NCBI GenBank assembly: GCA_039519185.1
Contig: CM076854.1
Coordinates: 173,259,144-173,323,143, forward strand
DNA length: 64,000 nt
Origin: Astragalus membranaceus
Taxonomy: Eukaryota; Streptophyta; Magnoliopsida; Fabales; Fabaceae
Direction: 5' to 3'
The notes under the pieces are model-generated. The model saw only the letters and a list, made by a program, of their open reading frames with translations. It ran no database searches and was not told where the DNA came from. The number at the start of each line of letters is the position of its first letter. Positions within the stretch are counted from its first letter, which is position 1. Position numbers and translations under genes: made by a program. Of the stretch, positions 21,622-32,489 are shown in pieces.

Positions 21622-21713
21622 ATGACTTCAAATTCCAAAACTTTTACGTATGAGGAGGTCGCCAATTACAACAACAAAAAGGATTGTTTTGTTGGATCAT
21701 TGTCAATAGAAAG
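21622..21713 (+). pseudogene. Cytochrome b5-like first-exon fragment, frameshifted
   Basis: An ATG at 21622 opens MTSNSKTFTYEEVANYNNKK followed by DC. This matches the N-terminus of plant cytochrome b5, where a Lys-x-(F/H)-(T/S)-x-E-E-V-x-x-(H/Y)-N-x-x-K-D-C-W pattern is typical. Five extra bases (TTTGT, 21688-21692) shift the frame. In the shifted frame the conserved continuation WIIVNRK follows and ends at a GT (21714), where an exon could end. Cytochrome b5 is a haem protein of the endoplasmic reticulum that donates electrons to desaturases. The haem-binding HPGG region and membrane anchor are not found in the following sequence, so this is a fragment, perhaps moved by a transposon. The call rests on about 29 residues. 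Confidence 0.5.
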
Positions 21714-23290
21714 GTCTCTTTTTCACTCTTTTTTATAGAATTCTTTTGTATTACTTCAGTTGCATCTTGATCCGTTTTCCATAGTTGTTCAGTTTCAGTT
21801 TCTGGGTGAATGTGATGATGTCTGCTAAATGCTTGTTCAATTGCACGTGTTAATATTGAAGAAACGTGTATGAACAAACATCTGAAGTTAAGAACTTCTG
21901 CCCTAGACCCTAAGTATAAGTCGAGTGGAATTGTGTGAGGGTGTGATCCGAAACAGAAGCCGCTTTTTAATCTCCAAGAGAGTGAATTAAGCTTATGAAA
22001 TTAAGTTTTATTGTTTGTAAGAACGACTAACGAGTGTGTAAAGTGTACTAAAGTGTTGATGAAACCCTAGCAGAGCTCAGTGAGAGACACGAAGGAGAAA
22101 GGGTTCAGAAAAAGAGAGTGAGAGTGAAGCGGTTGACTGCAGGTAGACCAAAATAGGGTTAAAGAAAACCGGGTTGCTGTGCTGGGTCGGGTTCTGCTTC
22201 TCTGGGCTGGGCTCCTCTTTTGAATCTGTGTTACTTGCACCCCTGCAAGTTTATAATACAGCCTGTTAGTACACTGTTCAAGAAATTGGAAGAAAAAATT
22301 GAAAAAATTCCACATAAAGATCCAGCAGAGTTTTTCATCAACAATATTAGGAAGCACAATAAACTCATATACCTTGACGGGCAGTTAAGTGCATTGCATG
22401 ATTTGTTACGGATAATTACGACAATGTGGATCAAAATTATAAATTATCAACTCTGCAACGCAAAAACTAATAGACAGTGTTTGTACGTTGTATACAAAAT
22501 CAACAGATTAAAATTTGGGAACAGGACTCAATGACAATTACCATATCCTACGAACTAGGTTTGAAATTGAAAGCCTTGAACGCTACAGCTCTGTCTAATT
22601 GTTATGCTTGATAGTTGATAGGTTGCCTACAAACAAGTAGACAAAAATATTGAAATTCAGATATACTTAGCATGGAATCACCCGTTGCTAAAGAGTAATT
22701 GAAATTTATTTTTTATTTTTTCTGAATTGGAATGAGAAGAAGAAGTGTGATTACCGAATTGTGCAATGTATTGAGTGAGACTTGTGGCCTCATTAGTAGT
22801 CAGTGTTATGTATTGTATTCTGGATTCTGGATACCATATCATGTTCAGTTTAGTATTCTGGATTCCTAGGCTAAATCCATGCTACCCTCACTTTTATCTT
22901 CGATAGCAAATAACAGCATCTTCAGTGTCTAGTCCAGCAACAAACCCGTACTTAACTGCTAAAGGATTCGAGTTGGAAGACTATTTATCTTCACATTCAT
23001 AACAGACTATAACTCATCCACTTATGTGATATAAGATAATGAAATATTCTGAAGAGACTTTTTAGACTTGATTTGATTTGATTTGTCTTCTGAAGATACT
23101 CATCCACTTAATGAAATGTTGTTTTATTTTGGACTTTGAACAATGTCATTTTTTTGATAAATGCTGTGTATAACAAGTTGATAATGAGTAATGAATGATC
23201 ATATTTCCTGTCAAATCTACATTGAACTAGTGCAGTATTCCTGAAAATATTTGTGGCACCATCTACTTCCTTTTCATCATCATTCATCAT
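21714..23290. repeat. Non-coding flank of unit copy 1, partly duplicated at 54.5-55.0 kb
   Basis: No supported gene. Bases about 21952-21990 and 22310-22720 align with 54548-54580 and 54600-55000, sharing landmarks such as ATATACCTTGACGGGCA and CTTGAACGCTACAGCTCTGT. The open frame at 22220-22534 spans this duplicated block, but its counterpart in copy 2 differs at both ends and by indels. I therefore do not call a protein. From about 22730 to 23290 I see only AT-rich sequence with repeated ATTCTGGATTC words near 22815 and 22855. Confidence 0.6.
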
Positions 23291-25010
23291 CAAACCCTTA
23301 GTTAGCATGTCTGCTAACCGTTCTTCTGTGCTGCAGTGTTCCACTGCCAGTTTCCCTTTGGCCACTTGATCTCTTAGGAAATGATACTTGATCTCTATAT
23401 GCTTGCTCCTTCCATGAGCAATTGGATGCTTTGCTAAGTCAATAGCTGACTTGTTATCCACCTTCATTCTCACAACACCTTCACACTTCACTTTCAGTTC
23501 TTGCAGCAACATTTGTAGCCATTGTGCCTGACTTGCACCAAATGCTGCAGCAATGTACTCAGCTTCACAGCTTAACAGTGCTACAACATTCCGCTTCTTT
23601 GAACACCATGCTATTGGAGCCTGACCCATCATGAACATGTAGCCAGAATTACTCTTCCCGTCTTCTGTATCTCCACTCCAATCAGCATCAGTGTAACCTA
23701 CCAACTCAGTAATTTCAGGCCCTGCTGTACTGGGAAACAGAATTCCTCAATCGATTGTGCCCTTGAGATATCTAAGTATTCTCTTTGCAGCCACCATGTG
23801 AGCTCTCTTAGGCACTTCCATGTATCTGCTTGCCACTCCAACACTATAGACTATGTCTGGCCTTGAGTGACAGACATATCTAAGTGAGCCAATCAACTGC
23901 CTAAACCGTGTAGAATCAACAGCTTCATCAGTGGCATCTTTCTGCAACTCACAATAGTATCAGCTGGTGTAGATACAGGCTTGCACTCAAGCATTTTAAA
24001 CCTCTTAAGTACATCTGTAATGTACTTCTTCTGATGCAGGAAAATTCCCTTTTCACATGACACAAATTCCATGCCAAGGAAATAAGACAATTTTCCTAGA
24101 TCAGTCATCTCATACTCGGTCATCATCTGCCTCTTAAGCTTCACTATCTCTTGTTCATTGCTTCCTGTCACTAACAGATCATCCACATACAAGCAAATGA
24201 TTATCAAGTCCTCATTCATGTTCAATCTTACATACACACCATGTTCAGTTGAACACTTAGTGAAGTTTAGCTTCTGCAGTGAGGCATCAATCTTCTTCTT
24301 CCAAGCACGAGGTGCTTGCTTGAGTTCATATAAGGCATTCTTCAACTTCATTACTTTGTTTTCCATGCCCTTCTTCTCAAAGCCAGGTGCCTGCTTCACA
24401 TAGACCTCCTCTTCTAATGGCCCATTGAGGAATGCAGATTTGACATCAAGTTGATTCAAACTCCATTTTCTCAAACTTGCCAATGCTACTATCAATCTCA
24501 CAGTCTCAATCCTTGCAACTGGAGCATATATCTCATTAAAGTCAAGTCCAGGTTGTTGCAAGAATCCCTTTGCAACCAACCTAGCCTTATATTTTGCAAT
24601 CTCACCATTTGGCTTCATCTTAGTCTTGTAGACCCATTTCACATCAATGGCTCTCTTGTTACTTGGTAGATTCACCATCTGCCAGGTTTCATTCTTTTCA
24701 ATTGACTTTAATTCATCCACCATTGTTGCTTTCCACCTTGGATTTGAAAGAGCTTGATCAAGTGATATAGGTTCTGACTCTGCCATGAGAACCAAGTGCA
24801 TTATATCAGTAACATCTTCACACAGGCCTGCAGGGTACAGGGCATAGCCTTGCAGTCTCACTGATGGGAATCTTGCTCTATCAGATCTTCTGAATTGCTC
24901 CACATTGTCATTATCCATATTCTCAACATTGTTTTCATTGACATTGTTCACATTATCATCATCAGGAACAGCTGGTTCAGGCACATTCACTTCTTCCTCA
25001 TCTTCAACTC
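23291..25010 (-). pseudogene. pol: copia-2 reverse transcriptase and RNase H, with frameshift and stop
   Basis: The frame 24990-23893 encodes a Ty1-type reverse transcriptase: VKWVYKTKMKPNGEIAKYKA, QLDVKSAFLNGPLEEEVYV, ALYELKQAPRAW and the catalytic CLYVDDLLVTG. A frameshift near 23940 leads to 23947-23747 (RFRQLIGSLRYVCHSRPDI). A stop after KGTID follows, and then RNase H (23704-23291) with VGYTDADWSGD, SCEAEYIAA and HGRSKHIEIKYHFLRD. The homology ends at ADMLTKGL. Divergence from copia-1 is substantial, so this is a different copia family. Confidence 0.9.
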
Positions 25011-25150
25011 AATCACTGTCAAGTTGAATGCTAGTTACTTTACTAGTAGCTTGCTCAGTTGATTCCTTCCAGTTCCCTTCTTTTGTTTCATCTATAATCA
25101 CATCATTACTCACTACTATCTTCTTGTGAATTGGATCATACAGTTTATAA

Positions 25151-25852
25151 TTAAGCACCATTGCTATGATAGCCTATCAATATCATTGCTTGTGCTCTAG
25201 AATCAAGTTTCCTTTTGTTTTGTTCAGGCACATGCCTGTAACACAGTGAACCAAACATTCTGAAGTGCTTTACACTTGGCTTCACACCACTCCATGCTTC
25301 TTCAGGTGTGATGCCTTCTAGTCTCTTGGTTGGACACCTGTTCAGTATATGAGCAGCTGTATATACTGCTTCTGCCCAGAACTTATGTGGAAGATTCTTC
25401 TCTCTCAACATACATCTTACCATATTAAGCAGATTTCTATTTCTTCTCTCAGCCGTGCCATTGTGTTGAGGAGTATATGGAGCCATTACTTCATGAATTA
25501 TACCCTCATTTTTACAGAAATCTTCAAACTCATGTGAAGTGTATTCACCACCACCATCAGTTCTAAGCAATTTAATTGAACTATCACACTGTTTTTCGGC
25601 TAACAGTTTAAATTTCTTAAAAATGCTAAACACTTCACTCTTTTTCTGTATAGGATAAATCCACATCTTCTTAGTATAGTCATCGAAAGGACACAAAATA
25701 GGAGTTACCTCCAATGGATTTGGTTTCAAAGGGTCCTCACACATCTGAATGGATGATAGCAAGCTTCTTTGCTGCTCTAGTTGGTATTGCAGATTTATAT
25801 GACTTCCTTGGTTGCTTTCCTTCACAGCATTTTCCACATATCTTCTTTGGCT
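25151..25852 (-). pseudogene. pol: copia-2 integrase (first copy, left of CACTA)
   Basis: The minus-strand frame covers the integrase core and C-terminal region: WIYPIQKKSEVFSIFKKF, LLRTDGGGEYTSHEFEDF with the second catalytic Asp, APYTPQHNGTAERRNRN with the catalytic Glu, then RNGPTK-like and FRMFGSLCYRHVPEQNKRKL. Upstream, in another frame, lies the zinc-finger end (CGKCCEGKQPRKSYKS) with a stop in HSDV-GPF, so the first catalytic Asp region is frameshifted. The part 25291-25852 is repeated at 31907-32468 on the other side of the CACTA element. Both copies share the stop and the frameshift, so the gene was already dead when it was duplicated. Confidence 0.88.
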
Positions 25853-26095
25853 AAATAGTGACTGATTTAGCGACCAAAATAAATCGGTCACTTTAGCGAC
25901 CGTTTTAGAGACCGATTAAATAGGTATAAAATACTTTTTGCTTAGTGACCGATTTTTCGGTCGCTAGATTTAGAGACCGTTTTTTCGGTCACTTTAGCGA
26001 CCGATTTAGAGACCACTTCATAAGTTTTAAAATACTTTTAGTTTAGCGACCGATTTTATGGTCGCTAATGTTTGTGACTGATTTTTCGGTCGCTG
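25853..26095 (+). repeat. CACTA left subterminal repeat array
   Basis: Multiple direct and inverted copies of the words TTAGCGACCGATTT, AATCGGTCACT and TTTTTCGGTCGCT are packed in about 240 bp. Such subterminal arrays are where En/Spm-type proteins bind. Confidence 0.85.
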
Positions 26096-27734
26096 ACATT
26101 CCAAAAAAAAAACTGCTTCCTCTTTTTGTTTGACCAAAAAAATTATATCCCACCATTTTTAACAAATTTCGGTTCCCACTACCCTCTTTTTTTGGAAGTC
26201 AAGATTTGGTTCCCAAAATATAGGAATTTCCAAAAAATTATTTTTAATTCAAGAAACACCCATTACGCATTACATCATGGTTATCTCATTACGCATTACG
26301 CATGGTTATCTCAAACCAAAACCACCACCTATCCATTACGCAAAACGCAGAAGCAAATCCCAGAAACACAATCCCATTTCGTTCAAACATCAGAATCCGA
26401 TTTCGTTCCTTTCCTCTTTCTCCCACCACAACCACCATGTAGTGGCAACCCTCTTCTCTCTGTGCTCTCTCTTCGTGACTCCGAGACCACTTCCGTTCGC
26501 CGTTCGCCGTTCGCCGTTCGCCGCTGGCGGTTCGCTGTTCGCCGCCACTTCCCTCCGTTCGTAACTCCGAGGTCTCTTCCTTTCTTCAGCTTGCGCCTCT
26601 GCCATTGTTGGTAACTTTAAGGTGAGATTTTGATTTTCCCTCAAAACTCTAAATTTCTAATGTTGATTTTTTGCGATTTTTGTGAATTAAACTATTTTTC
26701 TAATGAATATGTAATTGTTACAGCACTGTAGTTCTTTGCTTGAATTTGTTAGTTAAAGGATTTCTAAATGCTTATCAATTTTTGATGTATTCAGCCCCAT
26801 AATTTTCTTCAGTATTATAGCCTTTTTATAAGCTATTAGTAGAAATTCTGGTTGAGCAGGAAAAGTCTTGTATGAAATGGACAACCAATACACTTCTTAA
26901 ATGAATCCCTCTTGGATGAAATGGACATATAGGTTATGAATTGTTACAGCACTATAGTTCTTTTCTTGAATTTGCTAGATTGATTGTGGGTATTCTTCAT
27001 GCTTAGATTCGTTTTCATGATTTCCAATTGATTTATTCTTGTAATTTGAATGATTGATTCTTAGACAGGAGTCAATGGATTCTTGTTCAATCAGAACTTT
27101 GTTTTGATGATTGAGAGGAATGATTAGGTTTCATATGGTCATAATAAAAGGTTGGAGAAAATTGATGCTTGTTTATGTTTTTATTTTCTCTGCTGTTCCA
27201 ATATAGTTGAATTTTCATTATGGATTGCTATATGTAAACCCATGACATGATGTATGTGTGTTTGGCTTAATATGATGGTTATAATAGTATGATGACATTT
27301 AAAAACCAGAAGGTTCATATTAGCATTTAACAAATAAAGATAACTTTTATTAAAGAGACATAGCTAGGACAGTAGCGCTTATCATAGAGATTGTTAAACA
27401 CTACTTTTGTTGCTTGAACAACTTTTACACATATTGCTATCTCCATGATTTCCTAAATCGATTCTTCTCGTGGTTTTCTGACATTCAATTCAAGCTTTTT
27501 AATTATTCATGTGTATGGATTTTACGACAGCTACCAAAGAAGGTGCTTAGCTATTGAAGAAGAATACTCAAGCCCACTAAAAGGACTCAAGTAAGTCTCT
27601 TTATATTCCTTCGATGGCTAGTTTTTATATTCCTTCCATGACTAGTTAGTTTGTTAGATTCTATTGCAAGTGAATATATGTGTTGCTGGTTAATGTTCAT
27701 AGATTTGGGGTTGTGCTATTTTGTGATTCTAAAT
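26096..27734 (+). other. CACTA 5' region
   Basis: The region between the left subterminal array and the first exon I can support is non-coding. It includes CATTACGCATTA-type repeats at 26262-26345 and a short GC-rich TTCGCCG repeat (about 26495-26545). Splice-like sites near 27590 (CTCAAGTAAGTC) suggest 5' untranslated exons. The open frames in 26126-26644 overlap on both strands and look like by-products of the repeat. Confidence 0.5.
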
Positions 27735-30700
27735 AAGAATTCTGATCTTGCAATTCACAACCATCACTTGGGACATCTCATGTCACACGAGCAACTGGGA
27801 CATCTCACTTCACACCACCACTTGGGACATCTCATGTCACACGAGCACCTGGGACGTCACACATCACTCCTCCACCTTCGATAAGAGGAGTGGATTCACC
27901 ATGCAATTCACAACCATCTTTTTCTAATGAAGAACTTAACATGGAAACTAGTGAAACTGCTGTTGCATCGGAGACACAGAGCAATGATGGCAAGCCAATT
28001 CTGTACCTTGAAGGAAAAGGGTATTAAATTATTTTTTCTAGTTATTAGATATTTGAGGAAACTATAGAAACTTGTAACCATTTATATGTATTGTTTGTAG
28101 ATTCTTACCTTCACACGCGGCTGCTAATGGGATTGTAGAAATCCTCAAGAGTCATTTTACTGATCCATGGGTTTCATGGAAAAATATACCCGTCAAGACA
28201 AGAGATGAATGGTTTGAAGAGTTTAAGGTATGTTTCATGTGTAATTATTGGGTTTAGTTTCGATATCTTGATTCATTTTAAATTTAGCTTACTTCTTTTT
28301 TCTTTTATACAGCTAAAATTTTCTATTTGTCCACCGGATGATTGGCGGGCAAGAAAGAACTTTGAGAGTCGAGGTGCGGCAATAATGAAAAACAATTTCA
28401 ACAAGGCTCGTGCTGGTGGCACAATGAACAAACCGAGTTGGCTTGGAGAGAGTGTGTGGCTTAAATTATGGGATATTTGGCGAACTCAAACATTCAAAAA
28501 GAAGAGCATCCAAGCGAAAACAAATCGAGCATCTGATTGTGGAGGTTTAGGAGCGCCGCTTCACACTTGTGGCTCAATCACCACATCTCAACATAGAGCT
28601 AATATGGTAAAGCTTCCATTTCTCAGTCCTATACCTTTTTATGTATTAGATTTAATGTCATGGACAAAGAGTGGACTAAACTCCCAAGATTTAATGAAGT
28701 TGCATTGACAGTTTAGTTTCTGATTTAGTTTCATTGGCTGGATTTAGTTTCTGGTTAGTGTAAGAGAAAACAATTGGAATCTGGTTTAGTTTCTGGTTAG
28801 TTGCTTGTTAGTTGCTGGTTAGTTTCTGGTTAGTTGCTGGTTAGTTTTTTGGTTAGTTGCTGGTTAGTGTAAGAGAAAACAATTAGAATACAATTTAGTT
28901 TCTGATTTAGTTTCTAGGTAGTTGCTGAGATTGTAACAGATTTGTAAATCCCAGTTAGTTAGATAACAATTGGAATCTTATAGAGCAATGTAACTGCAGC
29001 ATATATGAAGCTACTCTAATTAAAACCGAATTATTTAGAAAGCCAGATAAATAGATAGAACCACATCATACAAATAAGATGGGGATAAGGAAGAGAAAAA
29101 TATAAGTAGTCGGTAGGACAAAGTAGTTCATATACTTCATAGGTTAAAAAAATAATATAAAAATTACACCCGGGCCATCAAATACTGCATAATTCACTAC
29201 TCAAAATTGCAATAAGTCAATAAAATGATGCTTACATACACAAGATCCAAAATACTTGACGTAGAGATTCAATTTAGAAATTAGAAAATGGCAAATTTGT
29301 GACTGCAACAAGTTGTGTGCTGCACCAACAGTTTATGCAAGCAGCATTCAACTGTAAAGCAAAATTTATAACCGGACAACTTACTTTTTGTTATAATCAC
29401 AAAGCAGCAGAAGGCTTTTCATACAGCTAAGCCATTCATACGAATCCCAATCAACAACCAATATCTTACCAAAATCATTCCTACAATGTGAGCAGGATTT
29501 CACCATATTCCATTCTGATTCGTGACATAATGATTGACTTTAAACAGTCTAATCCCCCAAATATAACCTTAGCATCTGACTAACTTGATAAAAAACACTG
29601 TATTATACTGGATACTACTATTTTCTCACCCCAGAAGAACTAACATTAACAACAATATGTAGCCAAAAATCAACAGCATATCACAAAAACCCAAGTGTCA
29701 CTTTCACTTCGGCAGTCAGCAGACATCTGGTGCAATTCATACTCTAACTAGTATCACATATAGAACAGCTCTTCAAAACAAAATTTATCTCTTGGTGTAT
29801 TTCTTTTCTTTTCAAAATTCTGAAAAACATGCAAGACATAGGCATGGTATTGACCGCATTCCTCTTGGAGATCATGCTTTCACTTCTTAAACATACCAGC
29901 TACCTTCTGTGGTTATTCTCCTCACCATATGCAAAATATAATCAATCTTATGCAGCAGTGTACAGAGCAACATGCTAGTCAAATGCGTATACTAATTATA
30001 CTGCAATTATATGCCTAGCATTCTAACTAATTCTTCTGCCTCTTAGCTGACTTATAGATCACACCAGTGTTTAATCAACAAAATAATTCTCGTGCAAACA
30101 CAATTCTTTATATAAAACTACATTGATAACCACATCATTTATGTCAACAAGATTTATTTTAATTACAATGGTTTGCTTCAGTGTATGAAAACTTCTCTGA
30201 ATAACTCTTTTTTGCCTGAACTGATCTTCCATCACAGTTTATTTAACAATTTTTTGCTTCAGTGTATGTCAACAAGATTTATTTGCTTCAGTGTATGTCA
30301 ACAAGATTTATTTTAATTACAATGGTTTGCTTCGGTGTATGAAAACTTCTCTGAATAACTCTTTTTTTGCCTGAACTGATCTTCCATCACAGTTTATTTA
30401 ACAATTTTTTGCACCTGATCTGTTAGCAGTTTTCTTTAATTTGTATCCTCTTTATGTTTAGACGAAGCTGAACGGAATCCCTCCAGAGCCTATAGATTTG
30501 TTTCGTCGCACACACCAGCATCAAAAGGATAACACTTGGGTGGATAGAAAATCAGAACATACACATGTAATGACCTATAAATTTTTATTTCTATTATGTT
30601 TCTTATGTTGGTTTTAATTTATTTGAGTGTCCTGAATATTAATTGGTCTTATATCCATATCAATAGGAGATCTTTACACGGGAATGGGAAAACAGACCCA

Positions 30701-31106
30701 AATTGCATCTTTGCAAGGAGCTAATCCACCAAATCAGATGGATGTATGGCGTGGTATAGTTGGAGTAAATAAAAACACGATGTATGGCTATGGACTACAT
30801 TCGACCGAAGTGCTGAGACCTTACTATTACGGTTCAAGTTCTTCATCATCTGAGTGGGTGCAAAGGCAGGAGCTTAATGAACTCAGAAATCAGTTGGAAG
30901 AAGTGAGAACCGAAAGAGATGAACTTCGAATTGAAATGACAAATACCAAGAACACTTGTGAGCAAAATAACAAGATGATAAAAAAATTGATGAAAATGAT
31001 GAAGTATCAACAACCTCCAACTAATGAAGAGCTGTATGACAAAGATGATGAAGACGGAGATAATGAAGAGTCTAATTCAGAGGGACAAAGTGGCGAAGAG
31101 AGTTAA
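27735..31106 (+). CDS. Spliced Transposase_24-type (Ptta/En/Spm) protein of the CACTA element
   Basis: The gene has at least four clear exons with GT/AG borders: 28101-28227, 28313-28606, 30462-30566 and 30667-31106 (stop TAA). An earlier exon probably ends near 28021. The exons encode, in order: HFTDPWVSWKNIPVKTRDEW, then PPDDWRARKNFESRGAAIMK with PSWLGESVWLKLW, then GIPPEPIDLFRRTHQHQKDN with TWVDRKSE, then a tail with a coiled coil (about ELNELRNQLEEVRTERDELR) and an acidic end. This is the pattern of the plant Transposase_24 family (PF03004 from memory), the accessory DNA-binding type protein of CACTA elements rather than the catalytic transposase. The third intron is long (1.86 kb). The first exon is uncertain: 27735-28021 includes a repeated GGGACATCTCA motif. 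No stop is seen inside the supported exons. Confidence 0.75.
28607..30461 (+). other. Long intron of the CACTA gene, with internal repeats
   Basis: The 1.86-kb intron has a GT start at 28607 and AG end at 30461. It has a run of TTAGTTTCTGG / TTAGTTGCTGG minisatellite units (about 28700-28925). It also has a 115-bp segment duplicated at a 157-bp period (about 30138-30256 and 30295-30412), containing ACAAGATTTATTTTAATTAC. No gene is seen inside it. Confidence 0.65.
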
Positions 31107-31299
31107 ACATTTTATGTTGTTATGACTTAGAAACTAATTGCTATGTTATGTAGGTTTTAATTTAAATTGACTATTATGTTTTTTTTTACCAAATACATTA
31201 TGTTTTTTTTAATGTAATGACTATTATGTTTTTAACTAAATTTTTCTATCAGTTGCTATATTGGTTGCTAAAACTAGTCATCAAATAGTCCAAATCAGT

Positions 31300-31890
31300 T
31301 TCTAAAATTTGGTTGAGCAGACATTAAAACAGTCAATAAAATAGTATCGGTCACTAGCTGCAAATCAGTCACCAAAACAGCTGCAAAATCAGTCACCAAA
31401 TCAGTCGCTAAATCAGTCACCAAAACAGTCACTAAATCAGTCACCAAATCAGTCGCTAAATCATTCACCAAAACAGTCACTAAATCAGTCACCAAATCAG
31501 TTGCTAAATCAGTCACCAAATCAGTCACTAAATCAGTCACCAAATCAGTCGCTAAATCAGTCACCAAAACAGTCACTAAATCAGTCACCAAATCGGTTGC
31601 TAAATCGGTCACCAAACCAGTCTCTAAATCAGTCACCAAAATAGTTGCTAAAACAGTCACTAAATCGGTCGCTATTTTCGGTCACAAAATCGGTCTCTAT
31701 TTTCGGTCGCTAAATCGGTCACAATCGCAGTCACTAAATCGATCACTAACGAAACAGTCACCAAATCGGTCGCCAATGGTTAGCGACCAGTGATTTAGAA
31801 ACTGATTTTGTTTGGTCGCTAATTCGGTCACAAAATCGATTAGCGACCGATTTTTCCTGTTTAGTGACCGAAAAATCGGTCACTAAATGG
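31300..31890 (+). repeat. CACTA right subterminal repeat array
   Basis: Over 30 short tandem-like words such as AATCAGTCACCAAA, CAGTCGCTAAAT and CGGTCGCTATTTTCGGTC fill nearly 600 bp. An apparent minus-strand reading frame over it (a TDLV repeat) is a by-product of the repeat. The array is longer than the left one. Confidence 0.88.
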
Positions 31891-31906
31891 CGTTTTTTTG
31901 GTAGTG

Positions 31907-32489
31907 TCCATGCTTCTTCAGGTGTGATGCCTTCTAGTCTCTTGGTTGGACACCTGTTCAGTATATGAGCAGCTGTATATACTGCTTCTGCCCAGAACTT
32001 ATGTGGAAGATTCTTCTCTCTCAACATACATCTTACCATATTAAGCAGATTTCTATTTCTTCTCTCAGCTGTGCCATTGTGTTGAGGAGTATATGGAGCC
32101 ATTACTTCATGAATTATACCCTCATTTTTACAGAAATCTTCAAACTCATGTGAAGTGTATTCACCACCACCATCAGTTCTAAGCAATTTAATTGAACTAT
32201 CACACTGTTTTTCGGCTAACAGTTTAAATTTCTTAAAAATGCTAAACACTTCACTCTTTTTCTGTATAGGATAAATCCACATCTTCTTAGTATAGTCATC
32301 GAAAGGACACAAAATAGGAGTTACCTCCAATGGATTTGGTTTCAAAGGGTCCTCACACATCTGAATGGATGATAGCAAGCTTCTTTGCTGCTCTAGTTGG
32401 TATTGCAGATTTATATGACTTCCTTGGTTGCTTTCCTTCACAGCATTTTCCACATATCTCCTTTGGCTCTTCAATTTGAGGCAAGCCAA
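31907..32489 (-). pseudogene. pol: copia-2 integrase (second copy, right of CACTA)
   Basis: Bases 31907-32468 repeat 25291-25852 with two substitutions that I can see (C/T at 25452 vs 32068, T/C near 25845 vs 32461). The second copy continues to 32489 with the zinc-finger sequence (LPQIEEPKEICGKCCEGK in its true frame), up to the GCCAA target site of gypsy-3. It is therefore the copy continuous with the upstream half of copia-2 at 43266. Confidence 0.9.

Larger units (their letters stand above)
25853..31906 (+). mobile_element. CACTA (En/Spm) transposon with one lost terminus
   Basis: The right end is intact. Read from the outside on the minus strand it is CACTACCAAAAAAACGCC, followed by ATTTAGTGACCGATTTTTCG. 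The left end starts AAATAGTGACTGATTTAGCG, so it matches from just inside the terminus and the outer 18 bp are missing. Both subterminal regions (25853-26095 and about 31300-31890) carry dense repeats of TAGCGACCGATTT and TCAGTCACTAAA type words, the expected transposase-binding arrays. The interior has one spliced Transposase_24-type gene and no TNP2-like transposase, so this copy is non-autonomous. It lies in copia-2 integrase, flanked by 562-bp direct repeats of copia sequence. Confidence 0.9.

Noticed and set aside
22220..22534. Plus-strand 104-codon frame whose middle recurs at 54.6 kb
   Set aside because: The duplicated copy has different ends and frame-shifting indels, so the frame is not conserved as protein. 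Kept as duplicated non-coding sequence.
26126..26644. Overlapping open frames of 84-162 codons on both strands
   Set aside because: Located in the CACTA leader with a TTCGCCG repeat; no domain, and frames on both strands are mutually exclusive.
31295..31660. Minus-strand open frame of about 120 codons with a TDLV repeat
   Set aside because: It runs exactly through the CACTA right subterminal array; the 6-8 bp period of the repeat prevents stops. No independent evidence of coding.
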